64,000 nucleotides of DNA from Megamerina dolium (Eukaryota > Arthropoda > Insecta > Diptera > Megamerinidae). The stretch lies in the NCBI GenBank assembly GCA_963854835.1, contig OY978526.1:37176501-37240500 (forward strand), read 5' to 3'. Made by a program: the position numbers and the translations under genes. Positions 1-11,937 of this stretch are shown here, one piece after another. Position 1 is the first letter of the stretch. The number at the start of each line of letters is the position of its first letter. The notes beneath the pieces were generated by a model. It did no database searches, was not told where the DNA came from, and saw nothing but the letters and a program-made list of their open reading frames with translations.

Positions 1-88
1 TGAACCATGAACGGCCAAGGGCCGACCAATAAAAAAAATAAAAAATTAATATGTGGCACTTAAAGCCCCGAAGGGTTCTTTGGCCGAG
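1..88 (-). repeat. 3' end of a tRNA-derived SINE
   Basis: Bases 29-88 match, in reverse orientation, the last ~60 bases of the SINE seen intact at 54,927 and 58,344: an A-rich end, then the GTGGCACTTAAAGCCCC block and TTTGGCCGAG. The match stops at base 88, exactly where the left arm of the 89-280 hairpin begins. The first 28 bases are not identified. This is a truncated, non-functional piece. Confidence 0.7.
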
Positions 89-280
89 TACAAAAGTAAG
101 TAAGAAATAAGTAAGTTAAGGAAATAGCAGAAACGTCGGAAAAAGGGCATCGAAAGATGACGTTGAAAAAAAAAGAAAAGAGAGAACTCTTTTCTTTTTT
201 TTTTCAACGTCATCTTTCGATGCCTTTTTCCGACGTTTCTGCCATTTCCTTAACTTACTTATTTCTTACTTACTTTTGTA
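89..280. repeat. Near-perfect inverted repeat (hairpin) built on an RTE 3' tail
   Basis: The arm from base 89 reads TACAAAAGTAAGTAAG onward to about 183. It is the reverse complement of the arm ending at base 280, with one substitution (A vs G, in ATAGC/ATGGC) and one extra G over about 92 bases. The loop is only a few bases. The right arm continues directly into the RTE 3' end on the minus strand, and the GTAAGTAAG strings look like the tetranucleotide tail of that family. Transcribed from either strand it would fold into a long double-stranded RNA stem. Whether it is transcribed cannot be seen. Confidence 0.9.
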
Positions 281-672
281 TGTGGCCATTACAATCGAAA
301 GTCGATTTAGGTCAAATTTATTCTATTTTACCAGCCATCTGTGTTTTTCCCAAGATGGCTTCCTGATTTTTCGTTCCCCAGAAAGTTCAGAATATAGCAC
401 CTTTTCGGGTAAAGCGTGTTCTTACACGCAACACGCACGGCAACTAGCACGTGCAACCGTTGGATTCGGTAAGTCAAAAAGATCAACAACGCCAAGCATC
501 CTTTCATCCGAGACGGAAAATTTCCAAGCTTCAACGCTATGTGTGTGGACAGGCATGGTAAGAGACTTGTGATGATATGTAGTTTTCGTTCTTTGAGAAA
601 GCATAACCCAAAGTAGCACCCGTTTGCAAGAGTGATACTTTGCATAACCTCCAGGCTGAGAGAAACAATTTT
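276..672 (-). mobile_element. Decayed 3' end of an RTE-like LINE
   Basis: On the minus strand this region encodes recognisable but broken pieces of the RTE C-terminus: ITLANGCYFGL, then SLTMPV and SDERMLGV. It ends in a 3' untranslated part close to that of the copy at 56,331-58,150, where GGCCATAACAACCGAATATCGATTTAGG is replaced by a diverged version. Frames are interrupted several times and the stretch for the last ~100 residues is unrecognisable. It is an old 5'-truncated copy whose tail merges into the 89-280 hairpin. The family assignment is good because the colinear match covers about 350 bases. Confidence 0.8.
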
Positions 673-689
673 TTTCTACAAACGGAGCC

Positions 690-925
690 TACTTATTGGC
701 ATTCAATTGGCCATTTCTTTAACTTCTGCACAAAAAGAGGTTTGTCAAACGATTTCCTCCTCGCTTGAGCTCAATTTTCATATTGGGGAACATAAAAAGA
801 ATGCAGAGAGCCAGGTAGGGTAGCAATTAAGCACACTTAATTTAATCGTGACAAATGCTGATGAATGTGCTGGTGCATTATCGTGCTGAACCATTGCCTT
901 TTTCCTTTGCCAAATGATACCATCA
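690..925 (-). pseudogene. Mariner-family transposase fragment
   Basis: The minus strand, allowing frameshifts, reads QHDNAPAHSSAFVT and then YLALCILFMFPNMKIELKR. These match the second catalytic Asp block (HDNAPAH) and the third (YSPDLAPCDFFLFPKLK) of mariner transposases. The third-block Asp is not preserved (DLAPCD became LALCI). The spacing between blocks is roughly right for mariner, but no terminal repeats or N-terminus could be found. It is a short non-functional relic, distinct in sequence from the mariner copies at 15,857 and 59,471. Confidence 0.6.
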
Positions 926-1907
926 CTCTTACAGTTTCAATTCAATTCGTTCTCTATTGAATTGGTAAAATATTTCACTGTATTGGTTGCTATGTCTGTT
1001 TCACATTCATTCTCTCTCCAGCTGCAACCTTCGACTCCAATTGAAAAAACTCTGTAGTCACGTCTTCTGGGTTGTTATCTGTCCAATAAAAACTCTCCTA
1101 CAAACCAGTCTGCAAATTAGCATTGCGCCGTTTAATAGATAGCAATACATTACGGTAATATCAACTTCTCTCAACAACGCCCAATCTCTTCAAGTACAAG
1201 TAATTATTTATCGACCCTCATTTTTGTACCAAGGACATCGCTTGCCTGGGGGCATGCAGTTCGTGAGTGCATTTTATGGTATTCTCCGACCTATTCACAT
1301 CTAATTAACCCTCATTTTACATTTACTTTGAATGAATCCCTTCTGCGGAGTTCTCTGTTTTGCCCGACTTGTTTGCCTACGGATTCCAACAATTGAATAA
1401 GGCTTAAAACAACAATATGAGTAATCGCTGCCCGATTTATTTTCAGCCTTCGGGTCAGTGTAACTTTAGGACAATCTCGAAAAATTACATTGTTATGCAT
1501 TTATTAAAATTGTTTACCTTTCCCAGCCAAATCTACTGATGTCAAGAACTTTTCGTTTGGCGGGGACGAGCTAATGCAACCGGTATTATGGTATTATCTA
1601 AACTTTTCTGCGGAAACTGCACGCCCTAACTCTTGAGTCAGGATCAAAACATCCAAAATTGACAGAAAATTACCAAGTGTATGCTCAAAAACCACCTTAA
1701 ATTAGTCTAAGATGACGATGCATCAGGTCACAAGTCACCTAATGTCTTCAGAATATAGTTCAAAGTTTTGCCTGCGAATTTGATGCTCTTGAAACAAGCT
1801 GACTATCACCTATTACACTTATTTATCACATACATTAATTACTCTACATCGCGAATATTATTCCATATTATTAGACCAGCGACCTATCCAATGATAGTAT
1901 ACGCATT
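926..1907. other. Gene-free AT-rich interval
   Basis: No recognisable coding or RNA gene is seen. A 62-codon open frame on the minus strand (1,312-1,500) has no known motif. Part of 926-1,300 could be further decayed mariner sequence continuing upstream of the fragment at 690-925, but no motif supports this. Confidence 0.5.
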
Positions 1908-2151
1908 TAAAAAAAAAAATAATATGTGACACTTATATGCCCGAAAGAGCAATTTAGTTGAGGTCTTCTCCAGTATAGTAGTGCTTGTTAAATTTTGGAC
2001 AGTATTAGAAAGGACCTACTTATAAAAGCCGGTTCCGAACGGCAGAACTGGCTTCGAAAGATATATCTTTTGTTATCAAAATTAAGCTTCTGCCGTGGAT
2101 TGAACCCACGACCTACAGATCAGAAAGTCTACGCACTAACCACTAAGTTAC
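1908..2151 (-). repeat. SINE copy with internal deletion
   Basis: Read on the minus strand, this has the SINE head: tRNA-like A box region near 2,135-2,150 and B box GTTCAATCC near 2,095-2,105. The LINE-like body follows (GCCGGTTCCGAACGGCAGAA block near 2,020-2,045, then TTGGACAGTATTAG) and ends in an A-rich run at about 1,908. Roughly 120 bases of the middle of the element are missing compared with the 357 bp copy at 58,344. It is inactive and fairly old. Confidence 0.8.
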
Positions 2152-2184
2152 CATAAACTAACTAAACGATATTTTATGATAAAT

Positions 2185-2375
2185 GGGACATATTTATATA
2201 GACCGATTCCGAAAGGCAAAACTCTCGTGACGCATTTTTTTTTAAGCTTTATCACAGGACTTTGTTACAAAGCCTTTTCAGAACAAATTATACCTGTCGA
2301 AATTATTGGCAGATAAGCACTGTTTAAATGAGTAAAACTTTTTTCTTCATTTATTTAATTTGTCGCAAACGGGGA
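2185..2375 (-). repeat. Highly diverged SINE copy
   Basis: Bases 2,185-2,375 keep the order of SINE blocks on the minus strand. These are GACCGATTCCGAAAGGCAAAACTC, then TTTATCACAGGACTTTGTTACAAAGCCTTTTC, then a B-box-like GGGATCGAACG near 2,370. Many substitutions separate it from the other copies, so this is one of the oldest insertions here. Confidence 0.5.
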
Positions 2376-5039
2376 TCGAACGCTGATACTTTCATGTATG
2401 AATTGAAAACATAACATTTTTATAATACAATAATTAAGTCCATATTAATTCAGTCACTGTGTTTCTTAATTCTTCCAACTTGGAGCATTTCTTGTCAATG
2501 GACATAGAAGTTTTTAAATTTCAAATTCTTTTATCCTATATTTCTTCAGTAAGAAGAATATAAAAACTCTCCATAAGCTTTACTATCAGCATATACATTT
2601 TGCTGAGTACACTGTGCAATTTTGTTATTGCATTTATCTCTGAATATATAATTTAATTAAATTTTTTTGAAATCAGAACTTTGATTGACTTATGCCAAAG
2701 CAAGATTTCTTCATTCACTTTTTCAATTGCTTTCAATTGCTTTTATCGTTGTACAATCTTCAAACAATGAATAGCAAATCATAAAAAATGACACGTATCA
2801 TAGTTTAGAAGTAAATCTCACCTTTGGTATTAGAAATATATTCCTAATTTTGAATGCACCAACCAAATAATTGTTATTGTTATCTACATACTATTAATCG
2901 CCAACGAAGTTATCACCGCAATTTAATGGATGGAGGAGGCCGTCGAACACAATGAAAAGAAGAAGCAAAAACGCACACACACATACACAATCTTCAGCTC
3001 AATCACATTTCACAATTAACATAGCGCAAATGAATAAATAAACACTATTTAAACGATCAACAAAAATTACTTCAGTACTACACGTGTACGTTGTAATTTT
3101 TTGGATTTTAGCGCACGGCGTCTAAAGATTGTTGGTTGGTTATTTGAGATGTTTGTTGATTTTTTCTTTCTTATTGCATTTTTCTCTTCGGTCAAAATAT
3201 TTTACTGTACTGATGTCGATGCTACTGCTTTTCTGCTGCTTGAACTACTGTTGCAGTGTTGCAAGGCGGACAAGACCTGCCCAGCAAAACTAACCGCCCG
3301 TCTCGGAAGGAACACTTTGACGCGACAACACTAACAGCAACAACATTGACGACACCAATAGCTAATCCAAGATGTAGTTGTTTTTGTTTTTAGTATTTTT
3401 GTTTAATTTTTTATTTGCATGCCAGAGACTCTTGACGTCGTCTTTTTCGTCTTTTAATGTATGCATGTGTGTATGTATGGCTGTATTGTCTTTGTCTTTG
3501 CTGCACTATTTTGCTCTTCACTTTTTCTTCTGCTTCTTCTTCTTCTTCTTCTACAACGAATGCAAATGGTACTACTACTACAACAACTACAAGTACTACT
3601 GCTACTACTACTACTAGTACGTACTACTATTACTAGTAGTAGTTATTTCCTTAGCAAATAAATATTTGTTTTTCAGCCATATGGAAAGAAATCAATTTGA
3701 ACAATATTTTGAAACGCTTGAGCTTGTCTGGCGATATGTCGAAGAACCAAACAATAAATCGTAAGAAAAAACAGAACCGCAGAAAATGTTGTTCGCGACG
3801 CGCATGCGATAACGACTCGAAAATTGTTAAATTGCTACTAACAACATACAACAAAAAAAAATTAAATTCCGTCAATATTTTTTCTTCCAGCTAAAAAATA
3901 ATAAAAAGCGAAAAACAACCAAAGCAAAAAAAAAGCGCAAACAAATGTTGCTGAGACTGTGAGTGAAGCAGCAGTCAGCCAGCTAGCCAGCCAGCGAGCG
4001 AACGAGTAAACGATCGAGTCGAAACAGATAGCAACAACAATATCATCACGAACTCGCATGCGGTAATATTGTATATTTAAGCAATTTTGTTATTGTATAT
4101 TTTTTGCTCAACAATAATGAGCGGGCATAAGGCGACTTATGCATATGAATGTATATACTATATATGTACATATCCGAGTATGAACACATGCGGACACGAA
4201 TATTTAGTTAGATAGACAGCCATGCCACACAGTTGAACGGACAGATAGACGAATGTTCGAATGGACAGACGACATTACAAATTAGAAACAACAACAAAAA
4301 ACACACACACACACAAATGTATGTAAACAGTCATATATTTATAAATGTTGCTACAGCAACAGCAATTGCACACTACCAGCTAACAACAACTGCTGACAAA
4401 GCTCAAACATCAATAAAAATAAGAGAGAGAAAATTAAAACGACATCAGCATGAAGAAGAAGAACAAAACATGACGACAGACAGGCATATTCTGTTTTTCT
4501 TCTTCTTCTTTTTAATAATTTTTATTTATTTATTATTATAATAAACTTTTTTTTTTCTTCATTAACATTTTCTCAATGCACATACATACATACATACATC
4601 CCCACATGCGAATTTATTTATGTTAATGTGCATATGTACGTACATGTGTGCTTGCTTGTTTCCTCTGTGTGCGGTCATTTGATTTGTACAATGAAAGCAA
4701 TAACAACAAACATACGAATATGTCATTGAGCGATTTCATACAGCATCAGAATCATCATAAATAATGGGGATGGCCGACATACATCCATACATATGTATAT
4801 AATATACCTACGAGTATGTTTGCACATGATTAGTGCTACAATAAATTTCAATATATTTCTACATTTGTCTCATCATTAAAAATTGAAATAAATTCATTTT
4901 TCTCTTTGGAATTTATTTTATATTAAAAATTACCATATCGAATATCCATTGTTTTTGTTGATATCGTTGATTTTTTCTCAAAAATACATATCAATGGTGT
5001 ACTAAGCAATGGACCAGATGCACTTGATTACCTTTTTTT
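2376..5039. other. Gene-free interval rich in simple repeats
   Basis: No gene is recognised. The interval holds a TTC-rich run at about 3,530-3,552, an ACT/ACA trinucleotide patch at about 3,570-3,642, a CAGC/CCAG patch at about 3,968-4,000, a short CA run near 4,304 and a CATA run near 4,582. Open frames here (for example 3,101-3,334 plus, 3,862-4,059 minus) are dominated by simple-sequence residues and show no domain. Confidence 0.6.
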
Positions 5040-5250
5040 CCCTGTACCACTTACTCAATAATATTGCACTGGCTAGAGTTCTACTAGTCGTCAAGACGAA
5101 TTAGTGGAATTTTGCAATAAAGCCAAGCATTGCGGGTTGTACTAAAACTGGCATTTGTACAAGACACTCATAAAAGCCATTGACTTTACACTGCAATGGT
5201 CAGACCAATTGTGGTTTAAACAACACTTGTGCCAAAAGATTTTTTACCTT
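5040..5250 (+). pseudogene. Possible RT C-terminal scrap of an RNase H-type LINE
   Basis: Across frameshifts, the plus strand at about 5,185-5,225 reads YTAMVRPIVV. This resembles the WIYTAIVRPMITYG block that follows the RT palm in the element at 35,658-37,610. Just upstream lies a region that could be the preceding KATRALWxCRRLFG-type block, but the match is poor. The call rests on one short motif and may be chance. Confidence 0.35.
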
Positions 5251-5644
5251 CTATCTTATAAATACCGACAGTCAATGCCCATTTTTGTTCCAACTGTAAT
5301 GTCCTTCAAAAAGTAATTTATTCAAGATAAACAATTGAAATTTTGAGATTTTTTCTAATCTTTTAGCTGAATGCTTTGAGAGAACACAAAATTTGTCCGA
5401 TTAAAAGAAAGTCATCTTAATTTGTAATTCTAGTCATCACGAAATCTATCAAAATGAGGTCGAAGGCGAACTAATCAGAAGGGGTTCTCTATTCTATTAC
5501 GCCTCCAGGAACTCTCATCTCCAACCACATCTCCAGTCTCAGACAAGCCAAAGGATGGAGAGCCCACTTCCAGCACAATTTTCAACAAATTAAAAATGAA
5601 AATGTTCTTATATGTAAGAAACTTCTTTCTGACTTAATCTCCAG

Positions 5645-5805
5645 TTGAAGCACAACTTTAATATTGAAAAGGTTTTTCTCTCATAACAATTAGCCATGAA
5701 AACGCTTCTAGAAAGAGCTATGTGACAGAGCTCAGAAAAAGGGTAGAATAAGGGTTTTTCATATTATTCGCAACGGTCTATAAGTGCCATATATAGGAAG
5801 CTACT
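5645..5805 (+). repeat. Diverged SINE fragment
   Basis: The plus strand carries TTTAATATTGAAAAGGTTTTTCT and then GCCATGAAAACGCTTCTAGAAAGAGC, followed by a GACAGAGCTCAGAAAAAG block. The same blocks lie in the same order in the body of the SINE at 54,927. The tRNA-like head and the stretch between TTTTTCT and GCCATG are missing. It is an internal and 3' fragment only. Confidence 0.65.
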
Positions 5806-5943
5806 TATTTAATCTTTGCCAAGAATATCCAGAAATATCACATAACCATAGTTGCGAATCAAAAAATCAGCGAATCAGTCCATTAGAATAAGATTGACAC
5901 ATTGAGTCTAATAAATAAAAGCTATGCGATGATAAAATGCAAT

Positions 5944-6220
5944 ACTGGGTTGAAAACAAATAATTCCTTTATTTTTACTTTTCTTTCAAGACTAAATATA
6001 ATCGTGGTTCGTTTCGCCTTATAATTTGCTGCCACATTAAATGAAATTTCATAATACCCCTCCTATAGAAGGGCTTGTGGATTTCAAGATTTTCAGCATT
6101 TCTCTTTACTTTCAAGGAACGTTTGCATTGATGATAATATCTCTTATTGCCAGTTGGATGCATCAAAACGATCAAATCAAACTCGCAGAGTTTCTGGCGA
6201 GTCCCTATCGACAACACAAC
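5944..6220 (-). pseudogene. 3' end of a mariner transposase (mellifera-like)
   Basis: The minus-strand frame at 5,975-6,217 ends in FYRRGIMKFHLMWQQIIRRN. This corresponds to the C-terminal FFxRGIxxLPxRWxKVIxxNG block of mariner transposases. Just beyond it, TGGGTTGAAAACAAATAATTCC at about 5,946 resembles the terminal inverted repeat of mellifera-subfamily mariners (TTGGGTTGGCAACTAAGTAATT type). The catalytic HDN and PPYSPD blocks are not legible upstream and the matching 5' repeat was not found. It is a partial, dead copy. Confidence 0.5.
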
Positions 6221-6993
6221 TATCCTGCTGGCCGATTGTGGCCGCTTCTGGTCAATCGCTAGATATAAATGATCCAGTTGGTGACAGTAGAGATTCGAAT
6301 TTAGTGTTTGACAATATGCAATCAGCTCCCAATTGATGATACCTCAACAGTCAAGTCAAATGCTCAGCAAATCCGTTCTGGCCGTTAGTCCTAGTTTGGC
6401 TTCCATTTGAGCCACTTCACTACACTTTCGCCACGATCGTTTTCATGCACTATTATTTTAGGTGACCTGTTTTTCGTCTCTAACCACCTTCCAATTAATT
6501 TCGTTCCCTTTGGCCAAGGCATCGCAAATGAAAATTCGTACTAACATTCATATGCAACCCAAACGTCGTGTTTTTTAATCCAGCTTGGTGCACTTAAAAC
6601 TATTTGACTTAAAACTATGTTGTTGTCTACTCAAAACTGTTAAACTGATGATCTACTTCCATCACTTCCACCATTTTCCATCTTTTACACCCTATAACTT
6701 GCTCAAATCTGAATCGGTCAATCAAGAAACTGTAAAAAAGCTTTTTCCAGTACAAAATGTCACATTTTCAACCGCAAAGCTCTTATCGATTTTATAATCG
6801 ATACTAAACTTACTATTGACTGGCTTTAGCAGGTTTCACTGTACCTGTGTGTGCTTGATTGAAACAGCTGATGCAACAAAAAAATTATAATTATAATAAT
6901 AAAATCTATCCCATTTGTTTTTTCTGTTCCCTTAAACAATGAACAATTTTTATTTCTTAGAAATATTTTTAGAATCACATGCCATCTTGCTCA

Positions 6994-7041
6994 GTCAGCT
7001 TATATACTCGTACATGTATATGTACGAGTATATAAGCTGAC
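6994..7041. repeat. Perfect 21 bp inverted repeat with 6 bp spacer
   Basis: The arm GTCAGCTTATATACTCGTACA (6,994-7,014) is exactly repeated in reverse complement at 7,021-7,041 around the spacer TGTATA. The spacer is nearly self-complementary, so the whole 48 bases could extrude as a cruciform or fold as an RNA hairpin. It is too short for a typical animal pre-miRNA. Confidence 0.9.
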
Positions 7042-7955
7042 AAATTGGCAGAAAAACGCCTTGAATAAAAACCCATTTTCAATTAAAATTAAAACCAAGA
7101 AAAAATAAATGAATAACTAACAAGAAAGCAAAAACAAAAATAAACGTTGTAATTAACAATGTTAGAATACAAAACACATACATATCTATATATACGTATG
7201 TGTACGAAATTAAATATAAAACAAAACAAATGAAATGAGAAAACGCAAATATACACATCTACATACATACATACGATTCAGTTACTAAAATACCAAACAA
7301 GCTTACGAATACGCAATAATAGCAACAACGCTTCAATGGGAATATTGAAGTTTAAGAGATACTATTGTTGTTGTCTAGTGCTTTGTGCACTAATTCCACG
7401 AGGAAACGACAAAATTTCTTTCGTGTGAAGCAACTTGAGTAACATATTTAAGCAAAACGGGTTGATCCATGGCTACATAAATGGCCAAGAAAGAGTCGGC
7501 CAGCAAAGCATACTATCTGTACGTAACATACATACAAGCAACGCGTCACATTCAAAATGGGGCATAAATTATTGAAATCATAAGTATATGTGCTGGTATG
7601 TGCGTGTGTGAGTGAAGGTACTTTATATAAGATATATTTTGTAAGTACGATGCCGCCATGGGGATCAGCAGCAAAAACAAAACAAGTAAACGGGTATCTT
7701 CTTAATAATTGAAGCACTTACAATTCACCGGTCACCGTTTGCTGCGTACAACAGCAACAACAACAACAGTAACAATAGCAATGACGAGAATGGCATCATT
7801 GTAATTAAAACCTGTTCATGAAACAGGCTGCAAATTGCGAGGCATCACAAAACCACTCTAAACGCTGGCTGTGGCAAAACCACTAGCAATTATTTTTATG
7901 CGCTTTGCGCTCGTTGTTGGACGTTTATTAGATTTTTCGCTTCGTTGTTCGATGC

Positions 7956-7984
7956 GTTGTTGTTGTTGTTGTTGTTGTTGTTGC
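7956..7984. repeat. GTT trinucleotide microsatellite
   Basis: About nine GTT units run in a row. Similar runs occur at 11,098-11,122, 24,704-24,732, 25,133-25,156 and near 41,485. They give short Val/Leu/Cys-rich spurious frames but no coding signal. Confidence 0.85.
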
Positions 7985-9078
7985 TATTTTTGTTTCAGTA
8001 CTTTATTATTATTATTATTATTTTTTATTTTTTTGTTTTTTGTTTTTTGTGGCGGTTTAATTACACAGTTGCAAGCGTTTTTATTTTTTACGATTGCAAA
8101 ATTGTTAATTAAACGCAATTTTTTGCTTTTTCTATTCGTTTTTGTTTAAATTTCATTTTATTTATTCATTTATTACGATTTTTTTTTGTTGACAGTAAGG
8201 CCAGTGTTTTTTTTTTCTTAATTTTCGTATAATTTTTTTTTCTTGGAATGAACACGGCGGTAAAAGCGGTTTGGCTTAAATAAGAAAATGTCGGCAACAA
8301 TGTATGAACCATTATGTATGAAAAAAAACAACAACAAATTAATGCCATTCACAAGTAAAAGTTACAAAAACTAGATATCTACTAATTGCACAAATACAAT
8401 AACTTGCTAGTAATGAGACTACGCTACGAACAAAAAATATACAAAAAAAAAATTGTTTAAAACCGAGAAATCAAGGCAAAAAAAAGAAAGGCACACACAC
8501 AAAAGAAACGTCAATTAATCCTTTGAATTATGCAAAAAGCACGAATTTCTTGTCCAATAAAATAAAATCATATGTATGAAATGTCATCGCAACTAATTTA
8601 CGATCTGTTAGTTGTACGCATACAAGTTTAGCTGTAATTACAATATTCAAAAGGAATATTACGCATTTCAGTAAAGGCACAAATGAAAGCTTTAAGCAGC
8701 ATTTCAAATCGGCGAAATCAAATATCAGAAAATAACACACGCAAATTTTTTGCTGTAAGCTGTTAGCGATACCCCTACCAGTGAACTCACGCGAAAATCC
8801 GAGTAACCCAAGCAAATTTGTTATTATGGCTCCGGAATGTTTGGAAAGAAGTAACATCTCGTAGAGGGAAGAGGTCGCCTCTTGGAGAGAAAGGTACCAC
8901 TGTATGAACGCATAATCCACAATCGTTTTGAATGCCAGATTTCGGTATTTCAGGTCACAATTTTTCTTATTTTTTAACGGCAAATGACAAATCTTTTTTT
9001 TTTTTGTTTCTTTGTGGTGAAGTTATTACCAATTCTTCCAATCAGCCAAAACTGATATCATCAGATTTCTGCCTTAAA

Positions 9079-9441
9079 CAAAAAAAAAAATAAATATGTC
9101 GCACTTAAAGCCCCGAAGGGCTCTTTGGCCGAGCCTCTCTTCCATTACTATTGTGCGGGTTAAATTTTGGACAGTATTAGAAGGGACCTACTTATTTTAG
9201 CCGGTTCCTAACGGCAGAACTCTTGCAATTTCACTTTTTCTGATCTTTGCCACAGAGTTCTTTTAGAAGCTTTTCCAATGCAAATTGTTACTGCCGCAAG
9301 AATTGCCAATTGCTTGCCGACAGGTGGGTACCATTCGATAGAAAAATCTTTTCGATATTAAATTTGTTATGCTTCAGCCAGGGATTGAACCCACGACCTA
9401 CAGATCAGAAGGCCAATACTCTAACCACTGAGTTACGTTGA
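9079..9441 (-). repeat. Near full-length tRNA-derived SINE
   Basis: The minus strand has the head at about 9,441 descending, with B box GGGTTCAATCCC near 9,380-9,391 and GATCTGTAGGTCGTGG just upstream. The conserved body follows, including the GGTACCCACCTGTCGGCAAG region and the GAACCGGCT block (here with substitutions). It ends at the A-rich run near 9,079. The first bases of the head differ from the GGGTGCCGTAGC consensus, so the 5' edge is degraded. Confidence 0.85.
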
Positions 9442-11937
9442 GAATCGAATTTTTGCCCTTCAGGGCTGTATGTAGTAGCACGTAGTCCACAATTGTCTAA
9501 CACTAATAATCAAGGAAACAATTTTCAATTATGGATTCAAGAGAGAAATAATTCTCTAGTGATAATGAAAGTGAAAAACGCCTGGAGAATCATTGATGCC
9601 AACCCATTCCTTATGAAAGCAGTACCACTTCTAAGACAGATTACTTAACTGTGATAATGAAAAAGCCCAGTGCGAATAGATATTTGTAAAATTTCTCACT
9701 ATCAAACGTAACAATAATATCAAAGACTTTTAGCATAAAGGCTAGTGTAATTCGCAGTGCTTGACTTTTGGGTCAATCCTTTCCAAATAATCAAAACAAT
9801 ATTACTCGAGTACGGAACTCCTCGAGCAAACTACGCCATTCGGGGTTGATATTGATAGTTGAAAGCACATTGATGAGTCAGAGTTACTAAAAAACGATTT
9901 AGTCAAGTGATAGAGATCAGGTCTAAGTTTAGTGGAGCATAAAATTGATTCAATAGTGAGATTATAAGCTGAATTTTTCGAAACCAGAAAAATAAAGGTC
10001 TGACGCACCAAAGAATTAACATTCTACTGCTTTTGTATCAATAAATCCGATTACATGGGCGGATTTCCACCACGATGCCAAAAACGATGTCTCCTGAAAT
10101 TAGAAAGAAACCTGAAGATGATGGCGTAAATTCAACACCTCCTTCAGATGATAATAAATAACAAGTGTTGCTATGGAATCGGATCGGAAAAAATAAAAAC
10201 AATCCGTTTCACGTATCATCATGTTAAACTTCTAACTTTTCTATTGAACTCATGACATATATTGAAGGTAAAAGGTAGGAATTTAGCACTTTGTTTGATA
10301 TTTAAAGCAAACTTTTGTATGACAACATAGCAAAGCTTATGTCAAGATTCCAGGACACTAGACATTTGGTAACAGTGTGGCCGAAGGAGCCCATATGGCT
10401 AGCGGCTGATCTCGGCTATAGATTCAAATATGCTCCCTTTCACACAACATACTCTGTAGTTGCGCGTAATTATGGAATATAGAGGAATATGAAATAGATT
10501 ATGGAATAAAATGGTTATCGCCGAACTCAGGATTTTAATGTTTTATTATCTCGATGAAGAAAGGAAAAGCGCATGTACAACTTGAAATGGTTCAATCAAA
10601 CGTTCAAAATATACCATCCAATCAACTAACCACCCACCAATTTCAGAATACATATTTACTCTTTACGTAGTATTAATGCAAATATTCATCGGAACATTGA
10701 ATCGGAATATTGTTGCCATGTGGCTTTGTTTGCATTAACAATACAAGAACATCATCATCAATAACAACAAGTAACAAAGAGTGCTGCCACAAGCTCTGTG
10801 AAGCATTCTAAAGCAAATTGAAAAGAATCTCAAATATGCAACAACGGCAACAATCAAGTGTACTCTAATATATGTATGTAGATGGGTGTGTGTGTGTGTG
10901 TTTGTGTGCAATAAATAGCAATGCAATAAGCAACTGAGCAAACAACCGAACTGAACTGAACAGAACAGAATAGAATAGTATAGTACTCATACATGGAATA
11001 GCGAAAACCATCAACTACAATTTTCCATCCATCATAAATAATGTTAAGCGCCACGGCTGAAGGAAAAACATGCACAGTCCATTAACTTTTTGCGCTGCTG
11101 TTGTTGTTGTTGTTGTTGTTGTTAGTTAAGAATGTTGTTTGTACGTATTTTGTTCTTTTATTTTAATACTACTTACATACACTTGCCACCATCCATTACC
11201 CAGGAATGGTTAGGGGGAAAGAAGTACATCAACCAGCCAGCTATCCAGCCAGCAAGCCAGCTAACAGGAAAAGAACAAACAAACAAAAAATAACAGGCAG
11301 GCACTCAGATGGCCAGCAGCTAGAGCATTGAATGTGCGCCATTTGCAAAACGGAAATTATGCACCAAGTCATGTTGCCTTTGAATTATGTGCGCGCCACA
11401 TGCAATCTGCCTCAGCCAAATGAAAAAGGAATGAACACAACACCAACAATGCACAACGACAACGTCAAAACAACAGCAACTACTTACATACTAAATTTAC
11501 TTCAAAGTGAACAATAAGCAGTACACACATACACATACCTATAGATATATAAGTGTATAAGTGTACTAGTACTTGTGTTCATGTTATTGTAGCACCACAC
11601 TATATGTCATCATTTTTTGTTGGCGTGGCAAAAAGTTTCAATTCTGTTGTGTTTTTTTTTTTTCTTCTGACTGGTTTGTTTCGCCTTTCGATTTACATCA
11701 TCAGACTGTATGTTGTGGATTATCAGCTAGCCAGCTAGCCAGCTACATGGTCGCGGTGGCAATATCGATAATAGAAATAGTAATAATAATAATAACAACG
11801 ACAACAACAATATTTTGGACATTTTACAGTAGAGCAATGTTAGATAAGCTCTTTCATTGAAAATTTTACCCCAAAATTGAGCTTAAATAAAAACAGTATT
11901 CGAACCTTAACACGGGCACGATGCACTTTCTTAACCG
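9442..11937. other. Gene-free interval
   Basis: No coding feature could be recognised. It includes a GT run (about 10,884-10,909), a GTT run (11,098-11,122), a CCAG-rich patch (about 11,229-11,262) and a CAGCTAGC patch (about 11,726-11,745). Minus frame 9,802-10,011 and plus frames near 11,332-11,860 lack domains. Confidence 0.5.

Larger units (their letters stand above)
6221..9078. other. Gene-free interval with simple repeats and a short perfect palindrome
   Basis: No host gene could be supported. It contains the 6,994-7,041 palindrome (listed separately), a GTT run at about 7,956-7,984, ATT and T-rich runs to 8,060, and many homopolymers. A 151-codon minus-strand frame (8,528-8,983) is the longest here. 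It shows Leu/Phe-rich segments but no domain I know, and no splice-supported extension. Confidence 0.5.

Noticed and set aside
3378..3661. Hydrophobic open frames
   Set aside because: They arise from TTC and ACT trinucleotide runs.
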